Shown piece after piece: positions 11,438-23,300 of a stretch of DNA of 64,000 nt (the first letter of the stretch is position 1; every line of letters starts with the position of its first letter). The stretch spans positions 14,260,716 through 14,324,715 of the forward strand of contig CM025852.1 of NCBI GenBank assembly GCA_003952965.2, written 5' to 3'. Made by a program: the position numbers and the translations under genes. This stretch comes from Morella rubra. Lineage: Eukaryota; Streptophyta; Magnoliopsida; Fagales; Myricaceae. The notes beneath the pieces are model-generated. The model ran no database searches. It was given only the letters and a program-made list of their open reading frames with translations, and had not been told where the DNA came from.

Positions 11438-12713
11438 GATGTCAGGTGATCAGCAAAGTTGGTTTACAAACACAGTACTCTTTTGGCTAGGATATACATT
11501 AGACACTTTTGAATTTCAGCAAGAAATTCCCCTCCGACTAGTGCTCCTGTTATTGGCAAGTTATATGAGGCAATGTTCCGCTTTTGTAATGACTAGTTTG
11601 CATAGATCCTTTCAAGCTGTTATAATATTGCACCTACATAAGATATGTATTGCCTCAAAAAGTTGATGAGAACAAGAGAATTCAAACAGCTGAGATTTTC
11701 AAGTCTTAGGTTTTTCTGGACGAAAGGGCTGGACCCAAAGGGCCTGCTCACAACCTGTACTTCCTATATATTAAATTAGGTACCTAAGTGTCGGTTGTGC
11801 AATCCTTTTGAATTTTCTGGTAGGTCATTTAATGATGTTCGTGATTGTACGCGGGGTGACTTGAATGCCATGGTTCTTTATAGGGGACTGGATTTCGCAT
11901 AATGGCTGACTTTACCTCCAAAGGTTTTCTTGACAAATTCATCCAGAAAAATAATGGAAACCCTTTTTATACTGGCTGTTTGCTATTGTTTGCCTTGTGT
12001 AGTAGGACCAAGTGACTCTGTTAGCAGCACATCATTTTGGGTACTCCATGGTGATTGAGATTTGAGCTTCACAACGAGGCAAAACTTGGAGATGGATCAT
12101 GTTGCCTGCATGTATGTATTGCCCCCGATCAAAACAGGGTTGGATGTGGGTCAGACATTAGCTACTGATTCCCCTGTAAGAAGTGAAAAATATAAGTTAG
12201 AATAGGATATTTTACCTCCGGACATTTGTGCTTGAACAAGCTGAAATACTTAAAAAAGAGAGTAGAGTTTTTCTGTAGGGGGAGGTTTCTAGTCTTAGCT
12301 TTAGAACTTTGTGAGTGGTTCTAATGAAAAGCAAAAGCCTTTTTATATAGGCAAGACTAGGGACCCTTACTTATTATCCCTACAACCTAAAGAGCTACCT
12401 TCATTATTCTATCCATTAAAGAACATCAAGAGTTAGTCACCTTATAAGACATTTACCTAACATCAACATCCTCGAGACTAGTTGTAGGTTGAAAGAAAAG
12501 AAAAACGCTTCCATCAAGCAAAGGTTGATGCCTAGTCATATCTTTGCCAATACCAAAGAATGGTTTTTTGAAGCTTAATGGTTTTGTCAGCTACTTTGTC
12601 CATAGATTAAGATTGACAAGTGAGCATAGACAATTCTTTCAACAAAAAAGAAAAAAAAAACTACTTGAGTTATGAATACAGGGTCATGGAAAAAGGCAAT
12701 CTTTAACGATTAA
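11438..12713. other. 3' flank of the E3-ligase gene
   Basis: AT-rich sequence between the stop codon at 11435-11437 and the LINE insertion. The first few hundred bases probably include the 3' UTR. No coding region or repeat that I can support. Confidence 0.45.
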
Positions 12714-12723
12714 CAGTCATCAC
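12712..12723. repeat. Target-site duplication of LINE (left)
   Basis: AACAGTCATCAC at 12712-12723 recurs at 19036-19047 directly after a poly(A) tail. The first two A's of the right copy cannot be told apart from the tail. It marks a single retrotransposition event. Confidence 0.85.
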
Positions 12724-12820
12724 CGGGTGGCGGCTTGCTTGGTTGATTTGCTCGATCTTCGCCGCATGCCTCCTAAAACTCGGCATTTAGGCCTCCTCTA
12801 ATTTTTCCTTGTGCTAAGTC

Positions 12821-15800
12821 TAGGGCTGGTCAAGTAACCGGCCGGACCGGTTTTTGCCAAAAGTAGTCCCTTTTCTGATACCGGCTTTACCGGTCCGGTA
12901 AACCGGTTTACTCCGGATGGTTCCGGGTTATTTATATGGAAAACCGGAGCTGGACCAGAGTATATCACTCCAAACTGGTCTTTACCGGGTTTTTTTTTTT
13001 TTAAAAAAAAAAAAAACGCGCTGATGAATTTTTGCCCCCCCCAACCCTCTCTTTCCCCCCCCCCCCCCCCCCCAAAACGCGCGTTTAGAGTTAAAAAAAA
13101 ATTTTGAATCGCACGACCCCCTTACCCCCGACCCTTCTCTTTCCCGCGCCCCCTTTTTTGCTATTTTCAGAAAACCTAATTTCCCCCATCCCTTCCTCTC
13201 CCGCGCTCTCCCAGCCTCCCCCTCCTCCCTCCTCCGCGCCTCCCTCCCTCTTCCGGCCTCCCCTTCCTCCCTCTAGCGTTCCTCCCCTCCTCCTCACCGG
13301 CCTCCCTCTCCCCCTCCACCTCCAGGCTCCAGCGTGCGGCCTCTCCCTCCCTCCACCACCTTACAGCGTCTGTAGTTATTTATTTATTTATTTTTTTTAA
13401 CATCAATAAGTTGACTAAGTTCAATATCTATTTAGTTTTTTCCCTTCATATGCTATGTTTATATTGTTGTCACTTGTCAGTATAGTTAATGTGTTATATA
13501 TATTGGAACAGTGTTATTTTTTTTTTTTGCAGGTTACGAGATTGTGAGTTTTGAAGTTGTGTTTGAGGTCAGTGCATTGTATTGAGGTAAAAATTTGTTC
13601 ACTTATTTAGTTAATTATTTATTATAGTTAATTAGTTAATTTAATATTTTATAGTATAGTTAGGTACCTGTGAGGATGGGCTTGATTGGATTGAAGGATT
13701 TGGTGTTTGTGAAACTGTGGAGGATGGGTTTGATTGGATTATTGATAATTGATTGAATATTTGCTTTTGAAATTGTGTTGATATTTGCTTGTTTAGTATA
13801 TCACATTTAGGTATTAGTAATTTAGTATATATTGTGACATTGGAGTATATATTTTGATGCATTGTTTGTTCACCTTTGCTAGATGGATAATCAATCTGAA
13901 CCAACCATAGAGGGTCAGGGAGCACCGTCTAATACCATGTCTCCTGTAATTGATTTAGAGTCTGGCCAAGATGTCCTTAGTCCTACTCCTACTCCTACTC
14001 GTTCCAACCAAAGTCGGCCTCCCAAACGTAAAGCATCTATGGTATGGGATCACATGACAAAGAAGACAGATTGTGATCCCAATTACCCCATGTGTTATTG
14101 TAATTACTGTAAGAAAGAGTATCTTTGTGACAGTAATAGAATTGGTACCTCGACCCTTAAGAATCATGTCTTGAAGTGTGAGAAAAATCCTATGAATAGG
14201 ATAAAAGGTCCAATGGATAAATATGAAACACAGTTGACTGGTAATGCAGCCACTGAAGGAGAGAGAGTGAAAATGTTGGGCCTAGTTTGATAGTCCATAA
14301 GTATAATGCAGCGGTTTCAAGGCAAAAGCTTGCAGAGATGTGTATAATTGATGAGATGCCATTTAGGGTAGTGGACGGTCAAGGTTTTAAGGCCTTTATT
14401 AAGTCATTTGTACCTAGTTTCCAAATGCCTTCTCGCCAAACCGTGCAAAGAGATGTTCTAAAGATTTATGAAGATGAGAAGGAGAAGTTGAAAGGACTTT
14501 TAATTCATGTGCATGCAGAGTTAGTTTGACTACCGACACATGGACCTCAGTGCAGAACTTAAATTATATGACTCTCACAGCGCACTTTGTTGATAATGAT
14601 TGGAAGTTGCGCAAAAGGATTATAAACTTTTTTCAAGTTCCTAATCATAAGGGGGAAACAATTGGGAAGTATGTGGAGGCTTGCTTACTAGATTGGGGTA
14701 TTGATCGAATCTTTTCTGTTACAGTTGACAATGCTTCTTCTAATGATGGTGCTATTCGTTTTCTGAGAAGGTTTTTGAAGGATAATTTATTAGGGGCATG
14801 TATCTTCATATGAGATGTTGTGCGCACATTCTTAACCTTGTTGTTTATGAGGGGTTAAAGGATTGTGATGAGTCTATTGTGAAGTCCGAAACGCAGTGAG
14901 GTATGTGAGATCCTCTCCATCAAGGTTGGAGAAATTTAAGTTTTGTGCTGATTATATAAAGATTGGTACAAAGAAATTGGTTTCTCTTGATGTGCAAACT
15001 AGATGGAATTCAACATATCTCATGTTGGAGAGTGCAGAAAGGTTTCAAGCAGCTTTTCTAAGATTAGAGACTGATGATTCTTCCTTTGTTCGTGCAATGT
15101 GTGCGGGAGATGGACTTGGACCTCCCACGAGGGAGGATTGGGAGAAGATAAGAATCTTTGTTATGTTTTTGAAGGTCTTCTTTGATGCTACTGTCAAACT
15201 TTCTGGGTCATTGTATGTGACATCAAACATATTCTTCCCTGAGCTTTGTCAAATTCAGTCACATTTGATTAGAATGTCTAAGAATGACAACGCAGTAGTT
15301 CGCAACATGGCAATAGAGATGAAGACCAAGTATGATAAGTATTGGGCAATGTGGAGAAATTGAACATGATGATATTCGTTGCAAGTGTGCTTGATCCTAG
15401 AGGCAAATTGGACGTGGTAGAGTATTGGTTGAAGAAAATATATACATCGGATTTGGCAAAGTACTTTGATATCATCTACAAAGTGTTTGTTGGAGGCTTT
15501 GTTTGATGAATATAACATGATCTATGGAGATTCAAGCACGACACGTTCACAAGTATATCATTTGTAGTTTCTAATGTATTTCTTTTAATTATTTGAATTT
15601 TATTTTATTTGTAAATTATTTGTAACTTCTAATTTATTCCTTTTAATTATTTGTACATAGGGTTTTGAGCCTCCATCTGCTAGTATTGATTTTACTATGG
15701 ATGATGCCTCTGGCTCTAGTGGCATAGTAGATATCCCATATTTTGAGATGTATGAGCAAGATAATGAAGTTGAGTATGTCAAGTCTGAAATTGAAACATA

Positions 15801-16653
15801 TCTAACAGATAGGTGTGAGTCACGTAATACCCCGTCTTTTGATATTTTGACTTGGTGGGGAACAATAAATCCAAATATCCAATACTTGCAAGGGTGGCGA
15901 GGGATGTGCTGGCTATGCCTGTTTCTACAGTTGCTAGTGAGTCAGCATTTAGCACGGGGGTCGTGTGCTTGATTCCTTTCGCAGTTCTTTGTCTCCAGTC
16001 ACAGTTGAGGCTATTGTGTGCTCTCAAAATTGGTTGAAGGATCCAATTAAGTTAGATATTCGGGAGTCACTGGACGAAGTTGAGATCTTTGAGGCGTTAG
16101 AATCAAGTAATACTATTATATTTTGTTTCTATGTTAGCTAATTTTTTTAATTTTGTAAGTTCTAGTTATTTATGAAGATTTGAACATGTTTTTGTCATAA
16201 ATTATTAGGAATAATGTTTAACTCACGAGTGGCTCGGCTTTCATGGAGATAACTGTTTAAGACTAACTTTTAATTTGATTTATGGTAAATGTATTTTATC
16301 TTCTTTTTTTAATTAATAATTTAGCTCTTCAAACTTTTAACTCTTTAATTGCTTAGTATTTATGTAAAAATAGGCCAAAAAATTGATGTAAAGAAACCCA
16401 AAAAATGGTTCCAAAAAGTCCAAAATAAAACCCCAAAAAAGGCCTAAAAAAGTAAAAATGCTAAGAGGCCCAAACCAAAAAAGGCCCAAAATGTCATGGC
16501 CCAAACCGGCCCAAACCAGCTAATCCGGACCGGTGAAACCGGGTGACCGGACCGGACCGGACTATTAGACTGACCGGTTCGGTCCGGTCCGGTATGTGTA
16601 CTTTAAGGCCTTACAGGGTTGGACCGGACCGGACCGGCCTTTGGACAGCCCTA
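12821..16653 (+). mobile_element. hAT element 1 (3.8 kb), inserted in the LINE
   Basis: Ends TAGGGCTG...CAGCCCTA, flanked by 8-bp duplications with one mismatch (GCTAAGTC at 12813-12820, GCCAAGTC at 16654-16661), as expected for hAT elements. Subterminal regions are packed with CCGG/ACCGG and GGTCCGGT motifs (12840-12960 and 16500-16640), which may be transposase binding sites. Near the 5' end are poly(C) (13056-13072) and a 200-base pyrimidine-rich stretch, shared with hAT element 2. The transposase gene inside is broken. Confidence 0.9.
13883..16107 (+). pseudogene. hAT transposase (BED/RICESLEEPER-like), decayed
   Basis: Starts at ATG 13883. Order: Ser/Thr/Pro-rich N-terminus with basic PPKRK; BED-type zinc finger at about 14040-14180 (CNYCKKEYLCDS, ending in H-x4-C); central hAT catalytic region (TTDTWTSVQNLNYM and TVDNASSNDGAI, the family's D-containing blocks); C-terminal hAT dimerisation block (YPILARVARDVLAMPVS, ASESAFSTG) at about 15860-15960. 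The reading frame changes several times: a stop at 14288, another at 14527, a frameshift near 14806, a stop at 15361 and a frameshift near 15855. An intron-like stretch lies at about 15555-15660. Not able to encode a full transposase. Confidence 0.86.
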
Positions 16654-18543
16654 GCCAAGTCTGAGGTTTTGGTTGATTTGAAGGACCGGCTGTTTGGTCG
16701 TATTTCGGGGTGGCAATCCAAGCTTTTGTCTCAAGCTGGGAGATCTATTTTAATCTTTGCCGTGGCATCTTCTATGCCCACCTACTTTATAGGTTCTTTT
16801 CTTCTTCCTCAGGGCTGGTGTCGAGTTGTGGATAAACGCATGAAAGACTTCTGGTGGGGTTTCCCTAATGATAAAAAGCTCGCAATCTCACCCTTAAATC
16901 GTGGTCTTCCCTATGTCTTCCTAAAGCTCTCAGTGGTCTTGGGTTTCACATTATGAGTCGTTTCAATGTGGCTCTATTGGCCAAATGGGCGTGGAAAATT
17001 CAGAGTGATGATGAGAGCTTGTGGGGTTCCTTGTGTTCAGCGGAATACCTTCGTCATTTTCCTTTTGGCAGTGGGCCGCCTTCGCGTAGGGCGTCGTGGC
17101 ATCTCTTCTTTGGCCCCGGTGCTGGAGCTAGGTGCTTGCCGCCAGATTCGGGATGGTCAAACTTCTTTCATCTGGTCTGACCTGTGGGTTGTGGGGTTAA
17201 AGTCCTTTCACCCCATTCCTCATCTTATGCTTGGACCGGATCAGTTGTTGGATCGAGTGAGTTCTCTCATCTTGTCAGTGTCTCGCCAGTGGAATTGTGT
17301 TCTGCTTTCCCACTTATTTGATAAGTCCACCATTGCTTGTATTCTTAAAATGTCTATCGGGTTGGATGGTCATTCTGACCGGTGGTTTTGGCCCCTTGAC
17401 CCTTCGGGCTCTTTTACTATTAAGTCCATGTATCGAAGTTTGCTTCCTTTTATGGATTGGCAGGTGGCCCTGTTGGGGATGGCTGAGTGGAAAGGTATTT
17501 GGAAGCTTCGGATGCACACCCAACTTTGTTTGCTTATCTGGAAAATAGCTTGGGGAATCCTCCTTACTCGTTCAAGGATTCTTTCTGTTATTCATCAGCT
17601 GCCTGAGGCTGATTGTATGTGTGTTTTTTGCTCCTCTGTAGTGGAGTTGGTGCATCACTTGTTTTTTGCCTGTCCCCTGGCTTGTTTTCTTTGGCGGGCT
17701 CCCCTTGGCAGCTTCTTCTTTAGCAATTCTCCTCTTTTTCGATGTCCTAGTGGATCCAAGTAGTTCTTAAACCACACACTTTTTTTAGTATTCCTCGGGC
17801 GGGTGTCCACCATTTTTAGGCTTTATGCTGCTATAGTGTGTGATTCTATCTGGCATCAACGCAACTTGTTGGTACATGGTAAGCCTGCCTTGGAGCATGG
17901 GCAACTAAGTTTGGAAATCCAAGGGGTGTGTGATCGTCATATGGCTGCTTGGTCTTCCCACTCACGGGCCTCTGGTTCTATTTGGCAGCCCCTCCTGTAG
18001 GCCAGCTTTTGATGAACATTGATGTCGCAGTTCGTCCGTTCTTTTCTATGGCTGCTTGTGTGTGCAAGGACCATCGTGGTCATATTGTTTTTGCAGCTTC
18101 TAAGAAGTTGGATACCGTTGACCCCTCTGAAGGGGAAGCTTTAGCGCTGTTTTTGGGCATTTCTGTTGTGGTTGATCACCAGTGGGAGGAAGTAGTTTTT
18201 GAGGGAGACTCGCTGATTGTTATGGATGTTATCTGAAATCCGATTGAAGTCTACCCTTGACGTATTGAGGCCTCTATCTCTCAGGCTTCTTCTCTGTTGC
18301 GTGGTTTTGCTAACGCTGTTTGTAGGTTTACCCCTCGGGTTTCCAATGTGCTTGTGCACAATTTAGCCCTGATGGGCCACTTCCTCTGTTCGGGAGGGAA
18401 GTTTTCCCAAGATCTTAGGGCTTAATCCGTTGTTTTCCTAGTTGTATGAGGGTTTTGACCCGCCTTGAAGGGCCCCTCTTTTGTGTTGTACTCTTGTATT
18501 TCGGTTTTTAGTTTAATATGTGGTTTCTGTTGATAACAAAAAA

Positions 18544-19002
18544 GGCTTAAATGCACAAGATACCCTTGTGGTATTTTTATTTTGCAAATATGTCCCTGAG
18601 GTATGAAAAGTTGGTTTTATATCCCTGAGGTAACCTTTCGATTTCTAATATGCCCCTCTATCAGACTCCGTTTAAAAAATTAACGGTAGTAAGTGACGTG
18701 GTCTGTTATTCTGCTAGTGCTGGTCTGGTCTGCCGGTGCTGGTCTGGTCTGCTAGTGCTGGTCTGATTTTCTAATTTGCTGTTATGGTCTGCTGGTGTGG
18801 TGTTGGTCTAGTCTGCTGGTATAGTGTAGACGTGTGGGAGAGGTGTCACGTCACCTACGACAATTAATTTTTTAAACGGAGACTGACGGAGGGGCATATT
18901 TTAAATCGAAAGGTTACCTTACAGATATAAACCAATTTTTCTTACCACAAGGGAATATTTGCAACAAAATAATACCTAAGGGGTGTGTTGTGCATTTAAG
19001 TC
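18544..19002. mobile_element. Long-TIR element in the LINE poly(A) tail
   Basis: Left end GGCTTAAATGCACAAGA and reverse-complemented right end GACTTAAATGCACAACA match. The arms keep pairing for about 150 bases (GGTAACCTTTCGATTT and ATGCCCCTC motifs on both). The flanks are A-runs of the LINE tail, so the exact duplication is hidden. It has no ORF and a core with a 19-bp tandem repeat. Confidence 0.8.
18713..18769. repeat. 19-bp minisatellite, three units
   Basis: GCTAGTGCTGGTCTGGTCT, GCCGGTGCTGGTCTGGTCT and GCTAGTGCTGGTCTGATTT occur head to tail in the core of the TIR element. Degenerate related units (GGTCTGCTGGTGTGGTGTT) continue to about 18825. Confidence 0.85.
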
Positions 19003-19004
19003 AG

Positions 19005-19038
<34 letters not shown>

Positions 19039-19047
19039 AGTCATCAC

Positions 19048-20325
19048 TGGGGCGAGAGATCTCTAGAAAGCTGAAAGTTGCTTCGCGTTTGGGCCCTCCT
19101 CTAATGGTGGTCCAAGTCGACAGTTTGTCGACATGGGATGAATTCTGGGAGTGTAACTTGGTCACTTTCATGGAATGAGCTACCACTGACGTTAGCGATG
19201 ACTCACGAGGATTGAGAAATGTTTCGTATTTCAAACTTCACGACAAATTTGACCTCGTCCTACACGAAGAGGGCTAAGGCGTTGATGCAGTGAAGGAAGA
19301 AGAGGACCCATTAGAAGGTACACATACTATTCGCTTCTTTGATGATTCAACCTTGCCTTGGCCTTGTCTTGCTACGCAGGGAAGCGCCTTAGGCGGTGCT
19401 TAATTATCAGCTTTGGTAAGAAAAATTAAAATGGCCCATTCTAACAGTGAAAGCAAGAATCTGTAGATTTTACGGAAATGAAACTTCAGAGGCGATTCCT
19501 GTTACCCCACTAGGATTGAAATTTGGCATCGGTTTCGTGTAATTAGTTCCCAACGCCAAAATGGTTGTCAAGGGTGAAGAACTCCGTGGCTATCCCTGGC
19601 CTTTGGGGTAGGGCTTTGTTGACTGTAGCCAAGGGAGTAGGGACTGCTTTTCTTTTCTTTAGCCTATCCTGAAGCCATGCATCACAGGACTCGTGTGAAA
19701 AGTGTGAAAGCCGTTCCAGTAAATGTTCGCCTTCTTTTCCTAGTGAAGTAAATGCAAACGACAGGCGGCCCGGAAGGGGGGAAAAGGACAAAAAAACAGA
19801 GGTCCAGAGGAGTACTGTGAGGTGAGGCGATAAATTTGCAAAGCTGGAAGCTTCTGAGTTCTGATTCAGTGGACAGAATACCAAATCGAAAAGTCGATAA
19901 GTACTTAAAAAAGAACTCTTACCTTTCTTTCAGAGATAACAAATGTGAAAAAGGGAAAAAAACAAAAGAAATAATAAATATCAACTACCCCTTTCAAGAT
20001 ACTTCTTGCTCAACAAGTCTCTCTCTCTCTATATATATCGTGTAGTCGTATTTATGAAGATATGCTCCTCAGCTCTGTTTTCAAGGCTACATTCGAAGCC
20101 ACCCATTTTCTTCTTGCTCTTCTTAATCATCCTTATCATCATCTTCTTCTTCTTTGAAGCAAGCAATACACGGGATTAGACCATTACTAAGAAGAGCTAT
20201 AAATGATGGATTCTTCTTTTTCTTCTTCTTCTTCTTCTTCTTCTCCTTCTTTTCTTGAGTTGAAGTGACGTACAAAGAGATAAAAAGGGCTGCAAAACCC
20301 ACAATTCATTGTACCGGAGCAAGGA
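19048..20325. other. Intergenic region and COL-gene promoter
   Basis: Sequence between the LINE and the B-box gene start. It has a CT/TTC-rich leader and AGATAAAAAGG at about 20278-20288, which may serve as a TATA-like element about 40 bases before the start codon. No ORF here matches a family I know. Confidence 0.45.
20211..20256. repeat. (TTC)n microsatellite in 5' leader
   Basis: An almost uninterrupted run of TTC units from 20211 to about 20256, 70-115 bases before the start codon of the CONSTANS-like gene. Such pyrimidine tracts are common in plant promoters and 5' leaders. Confidence 0.85.
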
Positions 20326-23300
20326 ATGACTGATTCCTCAGGTCATCCACAAGACCGAAGCATGAGACCCCAAAAGCGTCTCTGCGACTATTGTTCAGAC
20401 GCCACAGCTATTCTCTATTGTCGAGCCGACTCAGCAAAGCTTTGCTTCCTCTGCGACAGGGAGGTCCATTCGACCAACCAGCTCTTCTCCAAGCACACTC
20501 GCTCACTGCTATGTGACGTCTGTGACTCCTCCCCAGCGTCGATTTTCTGCTCCACTGAGAGCTCTGTTCTTTGCCAGAACTGCGACTGGGAACGCCACAA
20601 CCTGTCGCTTTCACCGGCTCATAATCGGAGGCCGCTCGAGGGGTTCACTGGATGTCCCTCCATGGGCGAATTGATGACTATTGTTGGGTTTGAGGATGTT
20701 AGCTATAAATCTCTGTTTATGAGCGATGATGGTGGTGGTGGTGGTGGTGGTGTTGGTGATGGTTTTGATGGGTTTTCGGATTTTTTGGTTTGGGATGCTC
20801 CTCATTTTTTGAGTCTTGACGATTTAATTGGTTCGACGAATTCGGAACATGATTTTCAGGCTATGGGAGTTCCTTCTCTTCCTAAGGTGAATTTCGTAAT
20901 TAGTTCTTCAGTTTCTTCTGTTATCCTAATTGTTTTTATTTTTTCTGGCCATGTCTCAAACACCAGGCGGGGGCAGAGCAGGGCTGGAGAGAGGATGCAT
21001 TTTTTATCGTAATTTGTACAGCGTTAAGCTATGTTTGTTTGATTCTTGAATGCTCAGAGAAAACTCAGAGGAAAAAAAAAAGAATGCTCAGAGAAAACGG
21101 AGGAAAAGGGAATGAACCCACAGAAGCGAACTACCATGTCTAGGAGCCGTATTAGGCTTGACCAATTAAATCGTTACTGTCAAGCTATCGGGATTTCTTA
21201 TCTGCCCGAGTCAAATCACTAATTGGTCCTTCTGGTTCGTACTAGTTGTGTGCCTGGTGAGGAATAGAGAAGCAGGGGAAACAAAGATTGGTATATACAT
21301 ATATATATATATCTATGGAGTGTATTTTCTGCTTTTTGAATTCACTTTTTTTTTTTTTTGCAGTTTCCTCTATTAGACCAAGTTTACGTCTTTCACTTAT
21401 GGGGTCCTCGTGAGTTCCAAAGTTTTAAGATTGAAAATTATGATTCTTAATCTCTTGGTAATATGCTTAACAATGTCACGTTTATAAAAGATCTATCTGA
21501 TGATTGTTAGGTTCTTTCATTGATATTTATCAAATTTTCGTTGAGAGTAAAGCCTTCACAAGTCTAGAACTCTTTTTCCTGGATCTGGATTTCTCTGAGA
21601 TGTCAAATAGCTATTGACTTGGTTCAGACTATTGTTTTCTCAGAATCGTAATGCTGCTTGTGGGCAATACAAGGAAGAAATACTTGCCCAGCTTCGCGAA
21701 GTGGCAAAGATTGAACCCAACTTGAATAATGAAGACATCGATGCTGAACCCCTCACTGGCTTCAAGCTGTTGGTTCCTGAACAAGATTTGCAGCCAGGAC
21801 ATATAGGCGTTGCAAATGAGGGAAAACCACTCGTATTTCCCGTCTTTGGGGTACAGTTTTTTGCTTTTGATACCCTGCAAATTTCTCATGCTTTGCTACA
21901 TCGCTGGTTTTTCATGCTTAAGTATCTTGCTTGCTTATCTTCCCATAACACCCGTTATTTGATCTTGCCATTTGATTTGTATAGCATCATCTTCTTTCTT
22001 TCTTCTCCTCCTTGATGAGTTCAGCTGAAGGTGTAGAAATAGGCAAGATTTAGATGCTTTCTTGTAAGTTGTTTCTTACGGTGATCCTTTTAAATTTAAA
22101 CTAGCAGTTTCGTAAGTGGATCATCTTACATACCATTGCACCATATTTGAACTGTTAACCCACCTTATGGTGGATTCTGGAGGCCATCGCCATTTAGTTG
22201 GCCATGAAAAGTAATAAGCTATAATTTTGCACTTGGGACATAAAGTAAGAGATGGTCCTTTGTCACATGATGAAGTAACACTGTTATGACAATCTCATTT
22301 CTTGTGAAAAATCAGATCACCCAATGGACATCTCATATTTTCATACTCCCAAGTTTCTTGTACTAAAATGAGTTTCAGAGACCTAAAAATGACAATGTAA
22401 TACATCAAAGTTTGTTGTGGAAGTCTATGAGGGATTAGGAGAAGCCTCCAAATAAACCCTTCGTATAGCGGGTGTACATACCACCTTAACCTTTGTGTTG
22501 ATGTTCAATTGCGTTGTATTACTCACTCACTTATGACTGCTATCTATTGTGACTCTTAACTACTTGACATTCTCACAGTTACATATATATACACAGAGTT
22601 TGTCTCTTAAGTGTGAGCCTATCGTCATATCAGTTATGCATTCCATGATTGGAGGCTTTCAAATCTATCAAGTATCATGTGCTAGCACCAAGACCCTGAT
22701 GCTGTCCTTTGCTTCCTTAGCAAACAATAAGAGTCACTTTCCCTCTATTATGGGAGCCGCTGAGAGCCTGTCCTTTAAGACTACCATATAGAAGATGGGG
22801 CAAGAATTCATGGGAGTTTGCCAGGCCCCTGTTTTGCTCTGGACCATTTTTTTCAGATCATTTGTGCGGCTTTCTGTGTGATTCGTCATATTTCCATTTC
22901 AACTATGAAAGGATTCCATGCTGGATTGATTTGTCAAACTATCCAGGCACCCTATACACTCACTTGTGAAAACAATCACCATCATCTACTCTGTCAGACA
23001 CCAAAATCAACTTCAACACTACCTTGTGGGGCCACAACCTAGTTGTGAATTGGTTAAGAAAATGTAACAAACAAACACACTCGCAACAACAATCGATCTG
23101 ATCCAAGAAGACTGATTTACATGGAAGATGCTTTCAGCTTGAAAGGAAAAAACTTAGGTGTATTCCAAACAAATCCATTATTAAAAGAAAATGATAACAA
23201 CCTCTTGTTCTTTTTTACGATTTTACTTCTAGACTCTAATTTTAATGTCGAAAATTTAATACCCGAGTTTCCCCATTTTAAAAATTTGAAATTGTCATCT

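Larger units (their letters stand above)
12724..18424 (+). pseudogene. LINE ORF2 remnant: RT C-terminus, zf-RVT, RNase H
   Basis: Coding remnants at 12724-12820 and about 16662-18424. The first part shows GRISGWQSKLLSQAGR, the conserved region after the RT core of plant L1 elements. Residues typical of the zinc-binding zf-RVT domain follow (FTIKSMYRSL, IWKLRMHTQLCLLIWK, CMCVFC...HHLFFACPLA) at about 17400-17740. An RNase H region lies at about 18010-18420 with D in NIDVAV, E in EGEALAL and D in EGDSLIV, matching the acidic residues of the fold. Several frame changes and stops (for example after 16954 and at 17761) make it non-functional. Confidence 0.82.
12724..19037 (+). mobile_element. 5'-truncated L1-type LINE with two nested insertions
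   Basis: The LINE starts at 12724 and ends in a poly(A) tail at about 19005-19037, between copies of a 10-12 bp duplication. LINE coding sequence flows from 12724-12820 into 16662 onward once the hAT element at 12821-16653 is left out: the frame ...PPLIFPCAKSEVL is split exactly at the hAT border. It encodes the C-terminal part of reverse transcriptase, a zf-RVT domain and an RNase H. A further element at 18544-19002 lies inside the A tail. The 5' half (ORF1, endonuclease, RT core) is missing, the usual result of incomplete reverse transcription. Confidence 0.88.

Noticed and set aside
13104-13400. Proline/serine-rich ORF of 98 codons
   Set aside because: Produced by the pyrimidine-rich leader of hAT element 1; low complexity and no start context.
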